Shown here: piece by piece, positions 46,130-52,943 of the stretch
How the letters are laid out: every line of letters begins with the position of its first letter
Position numbering within the stretch: the first letter of the stretch is position 1
Origin: Alistipes putredinis DSM 17216
GTDB taxonomy: Bacteria; Bacteroidota; Bacteroidia; Bacteroidales; Rikenellaceae
Length of the DNA stretch: 64,000 nucleotides
Assembly: GCF_000154465.1 (NCBI RefSeq)
Contig: NZ_DS499577.1
Span: 57,913 to 121,912, forward strand
Reading direction: 5' to 3'
Notes under the pieces: generated by a model
What the model was told of the DNA's origin: nothing
Databases searched by the model: none
The model's input: only the letters and a program-made list of their open reading frames with translations
Made by a program: the position numbers and the translations under genes

Positions 46130-46158
46130 CAAAGTTACAAAATTCCCCCCCCCGCAAA
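46130..46158 (-). promoter_or_regulatory. Promoter of the Bor-like gene with a G9 tract in its spacer
   Basis: On the minus strand: TTTG (46158-46155), then C, nine G (46153-46145), AATTTTG, then TAACTTTG (46137-46130), an exact -7 element. Spacer is 17 bases; adding two or three G would bring it to the 19-20 bases seen at other promoters here (20 at hicAB and 45198, 19 at 47524). The leader is about 25 bases. Confidence 0.6.
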
Positions 46159-46219
46159 ATAATGAGGCTATTTTTTTGAAGTTGTGCCGAAAGTTCCGAG
46201 GTTTGTAAAAAAGAAGTTT

Positions 46220-46387
46220 ATGATCGGGATTTATATTTTGCTATTCGTGATTATCGCGTTGATTGTGTATTTGATCTATCTTGTTCGTTTTTGGGGCAGA
46301 ACTAATATTGAATTGACAGGTGATACTTATACTGGATTAAACAATGTTCTGTGTAGAATATTGAATCAAGACAGATTAAAAAAGTAA
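46220..46387 (+). CDS. Small single-pass membrane protein
   Basis: 55 residues from the ATG at 46220 (a GTG 36 bases up is possible). One hydrophobic helix 'IYILLFVIIALIVYLIYLV' followed by a short polar tail. Unknown function; its 3' end overlaps the convergent phase-variable gene by 12 bases. Confidence 0.4.
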   Translation: MIGIYILLFVIIALIVYLIYLVRFWGRTNIELTGDTYTGLNNVLCRILNQDRLKK

Positions 46388-46823
46388 TTTACTGATTTTT
46401 TGCATTGCAATCCAAGTCCATTCAAAAATAGTGTGTCCCCAAAATTGAGAGGCGCAAATAGATATGATAGCTAATGCAATAGCCCAATGCGCTTCGCGCC
46501 TACTTATTTTTAAATTGCGAAGTTCTAAATTATCCCGTTCTTCTTGTTTGCGTTGTTCGTTATAGATGACTGCACATCCTCCCTGGTCTTTACACACTGA
46601 TAAATTAGCCGCAGCTTTTAACCATATTCCACCCCCCCCCTTTTATTTCAATGACCATATGATCTTCAAGAACGCGCAGTATTCGCATCCGTTGTTCTTC
46701 ATTTGGGATTAATGTTTTGACGGCATCCATATTAAAATAGGCCGGATTTCTTGATAATTCATTTAGAAAAACGTCGGCAATGTTAATGTCTCCTTTTTGT
46801 AGTTTGGCTATCATAAGGTTCAT
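46376..46823 (-). pseudogene. Tail-anchored membrane protein gene switched off by a G9 tract
   Basis: From the ATG at 46821-46823 the frame encodes a winged-helix-like N-terminus ('IADVFLNELSRNPAYFNMDAVKTLIPNEEQRMRILRVLEDHMVIEIKGGG') and stops at 46605 just after nine G (46632-46640). With eight G the frame continues 'GGGGIWLKAAANLSVCKDQGGCAVIYNEQRKQEERDN...' into the coiled coil and C-terminal membrane helix ('AIALAIISICASQFWG') that are otherwise a separate 73-residue frame at 46376-46597. The full product would be ~148 residues with a single C-terminal anchor, a layout frequent in Bacteroidetes mobile elements. At present length the anchor is lost (OFF). Marked pseudogene only for the current state. 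Confidence 0.7.
46632..46640. repeat. C9/G9 tract in the tail-anchored protein gene
   Basis: Nine C on the plus strand (G on the coding strand) read as Gly-Gly-Gly. G9 gives a 72-residue truncated product; G8 or G11 restores the full frame. Confidence 0.8.
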
Positions 46824-46936
46824 TGAATAGTAATTCAATCTGAAATTTGCATCGGCTCCTATTTTTTAACTCTTCTTTGAATGCTTATTATCAGGTGTCT
46901 GAATTACAATATATTTTTGTAATTCATTGATATACA

Positions 46937-47476
46937 TTATTTTAGCTCCGATTTTATGGGGGGGGGATTTTTGACCCCCAGATCTGTCGGAGTTGCTGGA
47001 AAGCCTGTAGAAACGCCTGAAATCGACGCAAACAGCCTATCGTAACGGGCATTCGACAGCTCGACTTGTGTAATTAACCGATTCATCTGGGCACTCTGCT
47101 CTCTTATGACTGCCATCGCCTCACGAGTGATCGCTATAAGATTAGTAATATTCTCGGTTGTAGGCGCGGGAGAACCCTGCGTTTGCTGCATTTCACTCTT
47201 GTCAGCACTGGTGGCAGCATTGCCGACCGGAGATGTGCTGTGGCTTTCTCGAAGCATCTCGCCTTCGCCGGTGAGGAGCCAAATACGGTTAATTTCGGGA
47301 TATGCTTCTAATATTTGTTCAAGTAATTTGCTTGAAAGTCCGTTGCGTTCGCGTAAAACTTGAGAAGTTTTCACCCCTCCTTTATCATTGTATTTTTGAG
47401 AAAAAGCGTATGGTGAGATGTTATACACCTCTCTAATAATTTTTTTTAATCGCCTATTTACCTCAAAATCTGCCAT
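46937..47476 (-). CDS. Prophage repressor-like HTH protein
   Basis: 179 residues. N-terminal bacteriophage CI-type HTH ('RLKKIIREVYNISPYAFSQKYNDKGGVKTSQVLRERNGLSSKLLEQILEAYPEINRIWLLTGEGEML'), a pattern frequent in Bacteroidetes phages, then a Ser/Thr-rich linker and a coiled coil ('LIAITREAMAVIREQSAQMNRLITQVELSNARYDRLF'). There is no peptidase domain. It is divergent from the small genes starting at 47602 and likely holds the lysogenic state. Its last codons contain a C9 tract (Pro-Pro-Pro) whose length would change the C-terminus. Confidence 0.75.
   Translation of the reverse strand: MADFEVNRRLKKIIREVYNISPYAFSQKYNDKGGVKTSQVLRERNGLSSKLLEQILEAYPEINRIWLLTGEGEMLRESHSTSPVGNAATSADKSEMQQTQGSPAPTTENITNLIAITREAMAVIREQSAQMNRLITQVELSNARYDRLFASISGVSTGFPATPTDLGVKNPPPIKSELK
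46958..46966. repeat. G9 (coding-strand C9) tract near the repressor stop codon
   Basis: C9 encodes PPP in '...VKNPPPIKSELK'. With C8 a stop (TAA) follows at once after PPP; with C10 the frame extends about 30 residues (HKIGAKIMYINELQ...). So three C-termini are possible. Confidence 0.8.
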
Positions 47477-47523
47477 TTTAATATGATTTTAATTTGTCTG
47501 ATTTAAAAATATATGCAAAATAC

Positions 47524-47567
47524 TTTGTTTGTTAAAGCAAATTGCATATATTTGCATTGTCAAACAA
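47524..47567 (+). promoter_or_regulatory. Divergent lysogeny-region promoter/operator
   Basis: TTTG 47524-47527, 19-base spacer, TATATTTG 47547-47554. Inverted repeat GCAAAT-tgcatat-ATTTGC (47537-47555) overlaps the -7 element, and the dyad TTGTCAAACAA (47557-47567) follows. It lies between the repressor and the rightward early genes, where a repressor operator is expected. Confidence 0.6.
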
Positions 47568-47601
47568 TACAACAACACAAATATAGCAAATAATATTGAT
47601 T

Positions 47602-47871
47602 ATGAAGGCCGTGTATAACAAATCGAAGATCATGCTGAATGCCTGGTATATGTTCCGGGTGAAAATGGTGAAAAATTTCGCGGAGGCCTTGCGCAAAGCA
47701 TGGAATAACGAGAAGCTGGCTAACATCCGCGCGATGATCGAAGGACGCACTTTGGAAGCCTCCGCACCTAAAACGACCGGAGAACACAATGTTGCAGCAA
47801 GTATGGCTTTCGCGGCGGGATGCCTGGACTATTATGCCGATGCGCGGCCGGGACAGTATTTCGGAGATTAA
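47602..47871 (+). CDS. Small prophage protein, unknown
   Basis: 89 residues from the ATG at 47602. Basic N-terminus 'MKAVYNKSKIMLNAWYMFRVKMVKNFAEALRKAWNNEKL' resembles a widespread short Bacteroidetes mobile-element protein; the remainder is Ala-rich. It is first in the rightward early transcript behind the operator at 47524. Function unknown. Confidence 0.55.
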   Translation: MKAVYNKSKIMLNAWYMFRVKMVKNFAEALRKAWNNEKLANIRAMIEGRTLEASAPKTTGEHNVAASMAFAAGCLDYYADARPGQYFGD

Positions 47872-47881
47872 GGATAGCAAT

Positions 47882-48139
47882 ATGATGGAGACGAAGAAGA
47901 GCAACCAGACATTCGGGGAGATATGGCACTCCCTCACGCCTTCGGAACAGAGCCGCCGGGCCAATGAGATTATGGAACGATTAGGAGTGAGTATGTGGAC
48001 GATTCAGTCGTGGATAACAGATCCGGAGAAAGGCGGGTATCGCAGGCCGAGCAAAAGACGGCAGGCCATTCTTGCCGAGATGTTCCAGGTTCCGGTGGAG
48101 GGGCTGTTTTTAGCAAAGACATATTCTCCGGAGAACTGA
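47882..48139 (+). CDS. Small HTH protein
   Basis: 85 residues from the ATG at 47882. 'RANEIMERLGVSMWTIQSWITDPEKGGYRRPSKRRQAILAEMF' looks like a Cro/YdaS-type HTH. By position, second in the rightward early operon, it may be the Cro-like counterpart of the leftward repressor. Evidence is motif-level only. Confidence 0.55.
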   Translation: MMETKKSNQTFGEIWHSLTPSEQSRRANEIMERLGVSMWTIQSWITDPEKGGYRRPSKRRQAILAEMFQVPVEGLFLAKTYSPEN

Positions 48140-48190
48140 AAGCAAGAGATGTAATTGGCGTTATCAAAATCACACGTAAATCGTAATACC

Positions 48191-48478
48191 ATGAACCACG
48201 AACCTCTCGACCGACTGCACTTGCAGCAGATAGCCGCCGCTTACGCTGCCGGGTATCGTATGGCCCGGGCGGAGCTGGCCGACGATGCGAAATACTACAC
48301 CCTCACACAATGCTACCGGAAATTCGGCCGGGGTACGGTCGATCGGTGGGCTGCCGAGGGGCTGATCAAGATAATCAAAGACGGAACCCGCAATAGCAAG
48401 TGTCGTGTATTAGTAGAGCGCATAGAACTGGTTGCCTCACAAAGCAATCGTGCCAGCTGGTTCGATAACCACGAATAA
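48191..48478 (+). CDS. Small DNA-binding protein (excisionase/MerR-like HTH)
   Basis: 95 residues from the ATG at 48191. 'YYTLTQCYRKFGRGTVDRWAAEGLIKIIKDGTRNSKCRVLVERIEL' fits a winged-helix of the excisionase/MerR N-terminal kind: helix, turn, helix, beta wing. A role in excision or early control is plausible from position. Confidence 0.5.
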   Translation: MNHEPLDRLHLQQIAAAYAAGYRMARAELADDAKYYTLTQCYRKFGRGTVDRWAAEGLIKIIKDGTRNSKCRVLVERIELVASQSNRASWFDNHE

Positions 48479-48479
48479 C

Positions 48480-48850
48480 CCGCGCCCGATTTTTCAGAGT
48501 TTAGTTAAGAGTTTGAGATTAAGTTGAGTTTGCCCTTTCCGGGCGCGGATTTTCAAAGTCCGTATCGGGTTGAATGTCCCGGTGCGGGCGCAAAGGACGG
48601 CACGGAAGCCGTAGGGGTCCTAAAGCCTGCCATAAACCCCGGCCGCAAGGCAGAAAGGCTGGAACGAATAAGCGGTTCATTGAAATACGAGAACCATCCG
48701 AAGGGATGTAAAACCCGGCGAGCGACTTGGCGCAGAAGGGCGGATATTAGGCCGATCAATACCAAAAAGCAGGCGACGATCCGGAGCAATTCGGGGAGCC
48801 GGTAGCGATATACCCTGCGATTCAGTCGTGGTCTTCGATGACGACAGGGT
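48480..48850 (+). ncRNA. Candidate large structured RNA
   Basis: No convincing protein fits this gap. It contains a distant closing stem CCGCGCCC (48480-48487)/GGGCGCGG (48541-48548), stacked stems AGGAC (48594-48598)/GTCCT (48617-48621) and ACGGC/GCCGT inside it, a GCC-GCAA-GGC tetraloop hairpin (about 48642-48652), and CATCC-GAAG-GGATG (48695-48708). The 93-codon frame across it has odd composition (many Arg, Gly, Lys and Pro). Dense short GNRA-like hairpins suggest RNA, but a small protein cannot be excluded. Confidence 0.4.
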
Positions 48851-48880
48851 GCAAATTTTAATCAAAACAATTTACGTGCA

Positions 48881-50506
48881 ATGTCAAACAAAGTATTTAC
48901 CCCAGAGAACATTTCCAAATTAAAACAGAACGAGGTCTTTGTATTCGGCAGTAATAAGGCCGGTAACCACGTTGGCGGCGCAGCTCGTGTCGCGGTCGAG
49001 AAGTTCGGCGCGATCATGGGGCACGGCGAGGGCTTACAGGGCCAGTCCTACGCTATCCCTACGCTCGATGAACAGATGGACAAGGTGTCTACCGAGGAAT
49101 TGACGCGATCGGTACGGAGATTCGCAGACTATACACGGTACAATACCGATAAGGTTTTCTATGTAACCAAGATCGGATGCGGCATCGCTGGATTCTCGGT
49201 CGAAGAGATTGTGGAAGTATTCAAAAGCGTCTCGTTCGGCGATAACGTGGTGCTTCCGCAAGAGTTCGGCGAAGAAAAACATATCGATGGATTTAAAGGG
49301 TTCAATGCAGATATGACCTGCCTGGGCTTCAAATTCGAGGAGGGCAAGACTTACGAAGAGGATGTTGAGTTGAAAGTTTGTAATCGAGGCTTTCATTTCT
49401 GCGAATCACCGTTCTCTGTCCTTAGCTATCGTGATATGCTGGATGATGAATGCAAGTTCATCCCTGTGCATCATGTAACAGCTTTGGGGCGATGTCATTC
49501 CGACTCGGATAAAACGGCGACGACAAAGATTCACATCGGGGCAAAACTCGATTTCAAAGGATTCATTAAAGCTGGTATAGATTTCATTTACGAGAAGTGC
49601 ATCAAAGAGGGTCCGACCGACAATGTTAATTCGGGCGACGACGCACAGATCGGCTCCTCGGGCGACCTCGCAAAGATCGGCTCCTCGGGCTACGGCGCAA
49701 AGATCGGCTCCTCGGGCGACCTCGCAAAGATCGGCTCCTCGGGCGACCTCGCAAAGATCGGCTCCTCGGGCTACGGCGCAAAGATCGGCTCCTCGGGCGA
49801 CGACGCACAGATCGGCTCCTCGGGCGACCTCGCAAAGATCGGCTCCTCGGGCGACGACGCACAGATCGGCTCCTCGGGCTACGGCGCACAGATCGGCTCC
49901 TCGGGCTACGGCGCAAAGATCGGCTCCTCGGGCGACGACGCACAGATCGGCTCCTCGGGCGACGACGCAAAGATCGGCTCCTCGGGCGACGGCGCACAGA
50001 TCGGCTCCTCGGGCGACGGCGCACAGATCGGCTCCTCGGGCTACCTCGCACAGATCGGCTCCTCGGGCGACGGCGCACAGATCGGCTCCTCGGGCGACCT
50101 CGCACAGATCGGCTCCTCGGGCTACGGCGCAAAGATCGGCTCCTCGGGCTACGGCGCAAAGATCGGCTCCTCGGGCTACGGCGCAAAGATCGGCTCCTCG
50201 GGCGACGGCGCACAGATCGGCTCCTCGGGCGACGGCGCACAGATCGGCTCCTCGGGCGACGACGCACAGATCGGCTCCTCGGGCGACCTCGCAAAGATCG
50301 AAAGCGAAGGTAACAATGCTGTTGTAGCAGCCATAGGTATAGATTCAAAAATAAAGGCAAAGAAAGGTAGCTGGATTACCCTCGCTGAATATGGCGAGGA
50401 TCTGAAACCAGTGTGCGTAAGGTCTGCACAGATCGATGGGAAATCGCTCAAGGAGGATGTTTTCTATCAACTGAAAGGCGGCGAGTTTGTCGAAGCAGCA
50501 GAATAA
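48881..50506 (+). CDS. Phage macro-like/DUF7666 protein with 25 nonapeptide repeats
   Basis: 541 residues. N-terminal ~125 residues match an A1S_2505-type phage domain ('NEVFVFGSNKAGNHVGGAARVAVEKFGAIMGHGEGLQGQSYAIPT'), related in feel to macro domains. Residues about 130-245 are a DUF7666-like domain ('FNADMTCLGFKFEEGKTYEEDVELKVCNRGFHFCESPFSVLSYRD'). Residues about 252-475 are 25 copies of a 9-residue unit G-[DY]-[DLG]-A-[KQ]-I-G-S-S, probably a beta-solenoid. A short C-terminal domain ('WITLAEYGEDLKPVCVRSAQIDG') caps it. Ligand unknown; possibly an ADP-ribose or nucleotide-related sensor with an extended arm. Confidence 0.75.
   Translation: MSNKVFTPENISKLKQNEVFVFGSNKAGNHVGGAARVAVEKFGAIMGHGEGLQGQSYAIPTLDEQMDKVSTEELTRSVRRFADYTRYNTDKVFYVTKIGCGIAGFSVEEIVEVFKSVSFGDNVVLPQEFGEEKHIDGFKGFNADMTCLGFKFEEGKTYEEDVELKVCNRGFHFCESPFSVLSYRDMLDDECKFIPVHHVTALGRCHSDSDKTATTKIHIGAKLDFKGFIKAGIDFIYEKCIKEGPTDNVNSGDDAQIGSSGDLAKIGSSGYGAKIGSSGDLAKIGSSGDLAKIGSSGYGAKIGSSGDDAQIGSSGDLAKIGSSGDDAQIGSSGYGAQIGSSGYGAKIGSSGDDAQIGSSGDDAKIGSSGDGAQIGSSGDGAQIGSSGYLAQIGSSGDGAQIGSSGDLAQIGSSGYGAKIGSSGYGAKIGSSGYGAKIGSSGDGAQIGSSGDGAQIGSSGDDAQIGSSGDLAKIESEGNNAVVAAIGIDSKIKAKKGSWITLAEYGEDLKPVCVRSAQIDGKSLKEDVFYQLKGGEFVEAAE
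49634..50308 (+). repeat. 27-bp tandem repeat array, 25 copies
   Basis: Units of nine codons differ only at three places: codon 2 GAC/TAC, codon 3 GAC/CTC/GGC, codon 5 AAG/CAG. The other bases are identical across copies, so the array looks recently shuffled. Because 27 is divisible by three, the other five frames are also open and are shadows. Confidence 0.92.
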
Positions 50507-50541
50507 CAGCAAATATCATCCACAAGTAAATCTTTACCAAC

Positions 50542-50718
50542 ATGCAAACCTTCTTTTCCGAAAGCACAGTCAAAAGTCTGTGGGGCACGCTTGCGGGCCG
50601 CCTCTGGCGTGCGTGGTACCGCCTCAAGAGCAAGGTGCGCCGGATGATCGACAAGTCCCGCCGCCGGGCATATAAACTCCAAAACCGACCCCGTGTCTAT
50701 CGGGTAGAAATTCGATAG
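50542..50718 (+). CDS. Small very basic prophage protein
   Basis: 58 residues (MQTFFSESTVKSLWGTLAG...), with about 15 Arg/Lys in the last 40. It starts 35 bases after the repeat-protein gene on the same strand. The charge suggests nucleic-acid binding; no family is recognised. Confidence 0.45.
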   Translation: MQTFFSESTVKSLWGTLAGRLWRAWYRLKSKVRRMIDKSRRRAYKLQNRPRVYRVEIR

Positions 50719-50763
50719 GACTTATCGTAATTTTCTCATAGTCGGCATAATAAAAGTATGTTT

Positions 50764-50793
50764 TTTGCATAATGAAAAACTTTCGTATCTTTG
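50764..50793 (+). promoter_or_regulatory. Prophage promoter for 50799
   Basis: TTTG 50764-50767, 18-base spacer, TATCTTTG 50786-50793. The start codon is 5 bases later, so the transcript may be leaderless. Confidence 0.5.
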
Positions 50794-50798
50794 GAAAT

Positions 50799-51593
50799 AT
50801 GAATAACTCAGATGTTATGCAGGATATTAGGCTACATATTCATATTGAGGATACGCAACCGATGGAACTGCTGGATTTAACAAGTTCTCTCGTCGCGTTG
50901 AATAATCAGTATGTGGCTTACCTCAAAAAGCATCCCGAACAAAACATAAACAGCGATGCAAAGCTATATGTTAAAGAGATTCGGCATGGGAGCGTTATCG
51001 TGGAGCTTATCGATACTCTGGCAGTTGCCGTGTTGCCGTTTATGGAAAATGCCAATTCCATCATTGGTTTTGTCGGATATTGCAAAGATGCGATAAAATA
51101 CTTTTTAGGGAAAAGAGCTGATAATCCGGGCTTGACGATTTCCGACTGCCGAGACTTCGGCAATTTAGTAAATCCGATTGCGGCGGATAATGGAGCTGTA
51201 ATCAATATTGGGACATATATCAATGGAAATATAAACGTCGGATTGCAAGTGGATAGCATTGAATCTAATGCAATACAAAATGCCATAAGGAAAGAAATAG
51301 ATAAACTATCGGCACACGAGCAAACCGACATCCACAAGAATGTGCTAATGACATGGCAGCAGGCCAGCAGCGACATAAAAAACAATGCCAAGAACAGAGG
51401 TGTTATTGATAGTATTTTCCCGGGTCATGCAATGAAAGTATTGTTTGACGATGAAAATATAAAGCGGATGATGTTGTACGGAGAAGACAATCCACTAACC
51501 TCGGTATATGTGGTGGACGTTAAAGTGGAAACGTCACAAAATAAGCCCGTTGCATACAGAATAGTCAAGTTTCACGAGATGTTCGAATCATAG
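50799..51593 (+). CDS. Prophage protein, unknown (possible membrane-active segment)
   Basis: 264 residues from the ATG at 50799, right behind a consensus promoter; an upstream ATG at 50772 would lie inside the promoter. N-terminal 'DIRLHIHIEDTQPMELLDLTSSLVALNNQYVAYL', a hydrophobic stretch near residue 80-100 ('DTLAVAVLPFMENANSIIGFVGYCKDAIKYFLG'), then a helical region. Having its own promoter and terminator (51615) suggests expression in the lysogen, as for a moron or exclusion gene. Not recognised. Confidence 0.55.
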   Translation: MNNSDVMQDIRLHIHIEDTQPMELLDLTSSLVALNNQYVAYLKKHPEQNINSDAKLYVKEIRHGSVIVELIDTLAVAVLPFMENANSIIGFVGYCKDAIKYFLGKRADNPGLTISDCRDFGNLVNPIAADNGAVINIGTYINGNINVGLQVDSIESNAIQNAIRKEIDKLSAHEQTDIHKNVLMTWQQASSDIKNNAKNRGVIDSIFPGHAMKVLFDDENIKRMMLYGEDNPLTSVYVVDVKVETSQNKPVAYRIVKFHEMFES

Positions 51594-51614
51594 TAAATTC
51601 CTACATCAACTTTG

Positions 51615-51645
51615 AAAAGGTGTCGATTTCGATGCCTTTTTCTTA
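51615..51645 (+). terminator. Terminator after 50799-51593
   Basis: AAAAGGTGTCGA/TCGATGCCTTTT stem (two wobble pairs) followed by T-rich sequence. Confidence 0.65.
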
Positions 51646-51675
51646 TTTGTTATTGCAAGATAAAAAATGATTTCG

Positions 51676-51683
51676 TATATTTG
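51676..51683 (+). promoter_or_regulatory. -7 element for the candidate ncRNA
   Basis: TATATTTG, exact match, immediately before the structured element at 51685-51788; TTG lies about 20 bases further up. Confidence 0.5.
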
Positions 51684-51684
51684 C

Positions 51685-51788
51685 CTTGCCAAAGACTCAC
51701 GGTAACGTGATTACAAGTACATACGAACGCTATTTGAGGCGTGTCCCTGTTGCACTTCTACTCTACGTAGTCGTGGGTCTTTGGCGAG
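51685..51788 (+). ncRNA. Candidate prophage small RNA with a 17-bp closing stem
   Basis: Arms 51685-51701 and 51772-51788 (CTTGCCAAAGACTCACG with CGTGGGTCTTTGGCGAG) pair over 17 bases with two G-U pairs and no mismatch. Inside are hairpins GTAA-cgtga-TTAC, ACGC-tatttgag-GCGT and CTAC-tcta-(c)GTAG, giving a cloverleaf-like multiloop. A consensus -7 element lies just upstream, and GAGA...TCTC then CTTTTTG (51786-51812) follows as a weak terminator. No frame is open across it. Sequence family not recognised. Confidence 0.6.
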
Positions 51789-51847
51789 ATTAGGGGGCGC
51801 GTCTCTCTTTTTGTACATTTTTGTTAAACTAACTTGTGTTCAATTAA

Positions 51848-52162
51848 ATGCCAAAGACCGACACGAGTAGTAAGGTGAATAACAGTACCCTTACTCCGGC
51901 TGTATTCGACGTACAGCAACAAATCCATTACAAGTATCTGTACAGAACTCATCTCTTTCGAGTTGGCTTTTCAGAGCATCCCGAAACCTATCTTGTTAAT
52001 ATTAGCGGCACAACACTCGACGATCACAAGGTCGAGGTATCTCGCGTCTATGATGAGCTCCATCCATTGATGGCCATAGGACGTGCCGTTACGGAGTTCT
52101 ACGACAACTATGTATGCGGCCGTATCGGCAGCATCATTATCAAACAACGAGTTGTCAAATAA
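51848..52162 (+). CDS. Prophage hypothetical protein
   Basis: 104 residues from the ATG at 51848. Polar N-terminus, then beta-strand-like segments ('YKYLYRTHLFRVGF', 'TYLVNISGTTLDDHKVEV') and a helix. No family recognised. It opens the rightward early cluster after the ncRNA; the next gene begins 11 bases downstream. Confidence 0.5.
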   Translation: MPKTDTSSKVNNSTLTPAVFDVQQQIHYKYLYRTHLFRVGFSEHPETYLVNISGTTLDDHKVEVSRVYDELHPLMAIGRAVTEFYDNYVCGRIGSIIIKQRVVK

Positions 52163-52173
52163 CCAATTCAGCT

Positions 52174-52302
52174 ATGGCACACGTAATAACGCTTGCCGTT
52201 GTGATCGCACCGATCGCAGCGGTGTTCAACTGGGTGCTGTCCAGGCCCCGGCGTATGCGGATCACCCGCTATCTGTTGAATGAAATTTTCGAACAGCGAT
52301 GA
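52174..52302 (+). CDS. Tiny membrane protein
   Basis: 42 residues: one hydrophobic helix ('VITLAVVIAPIAAVFNWVL') then a basic tail ('SRPRRMRITRYLLNEIFEQR'). Overlaps the next gene by 4 bases (ATGA). Small membrane peptides at this place in phages often serve superinfection exclusion, but this is only positional. Confidence 0.5.
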   Translation: MAHVITLAVVIAPIAAVFNWVLSRPRRMRITRYLLNEIFEQR

Positions 52303-52754
52303 ATACAGACTTGCACACAACAAAAGGCAATGTATCATGCCATCGGATGTATGACGAGTACATCGATTATCCGAGTATCGAGTGGGATAAGGGACTGCAA
52401 GCGACAAGTAAGTCCGAATGTCCCGCTCCATCGGATCAAATCCCTTATTTTCGGATCGGAGCTGCAATCTATCGGCAGGTGGCCGGAATACTTCAGGATA
52501 TGCTCGGTGATCGTAATTGTCTGTCAAATGTAAAGATCGATTGGGAGGATGAGGACGGCAATAGTTACACCTTTACGGACAGCTCTGTTTGGGTGTATCG
52601 TAAGAGGGTCCGATTCCCGGAAGGCAGTATGGAGGTCGTCGATGACTTGGGTTCGGGTTGGTGGGAGTTTCACAGTTATACGCCCGAAGGTGACGAGAAG
52701 ATCAACGATTTTCAATTCAGCAAACTCAAGGAATATATCTGTTTAACCGAATAA
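52299..52754 (+). CDS. Prophage hypothetical protein, acidic
   Basis: 151 residues, acidic, with 'IGAAIYRQVAGILQDMLGDRNCLSNVKIDWEDEDGNSYTFTDSSVWVYRKRVRFPEGSMEVVDDLGSGWWEFHSYTPEGDEKINDF' suggesting a compact beta domain. Overlaps the preceding gene by 4 bases. No family recognised. Confidence 0.55.
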   Translation: MNTDLHTTKGNVSCHRMYDEYIDYPSIEWDKGLQATSKSECPAPSDQIPYFRIGAAIYRQVAGILQDMLGDRNCLSNVKIDWEDEDGNSYTFTDSSVWVYRKRVRFPEGSMEVVDDLGSGWWEFHSYTPEGDEKINDFQFSKLKEYICLTE

Positions 52755-52768
52755 AACATGTGAAACAA

Positions 52769-52939
52769 ATGAAAACGAGAATCGAGATTTACGAAATCGA
52801 CCGCCCGCAAAACATTGTTGCCTCGGGTTCTTGGAATAGGCAACTCTCGACTGCCGAGATACGCAAGGAAACCAAATATATGATGCGGTATAGCGATTCT
52901 AAAAAGTTCGCATCACGAGTGATAACCGATAGAGATTGA
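52769..52939 (+). CDS. Small prophage protein
   Basis: 56 residues (MKTRIEIYEIDRPQNIVASGSW...), ending just before the Rad52-like gene. Alternating charged and hydrophobic residues suggest a small alpha/beta protein. No family recognised; tight packing supports its reality. Confidence 0.45.
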   Translation: MKTRIEIYEIDRPQNIVASGSWNRQLSTAEIRKETKYMMRYSDSKKFASRVITDRD

Positions 52940-52943
52940 AAAT

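Noticed and set aside
48524..48805. 93-codon frame in the hairpin-dense region
   Set aside because: Composition is odd and the DNA is better explained by repeated hairpins; kept only as an alternative in the ncRNA entry.
49634..50308. CRISPR array
   Set aside because: The units are contiguous coding repeats with no unique spacers; no cas genes in the window.
49623..50360. Repetitive frames (RATAQRSAP, RPRSRSVRR) in other frames of the 27-bp array
   Set aside because: The unit length is a multiple of three, so all frames stay open; only the IGSSG frame joins flanking domains.
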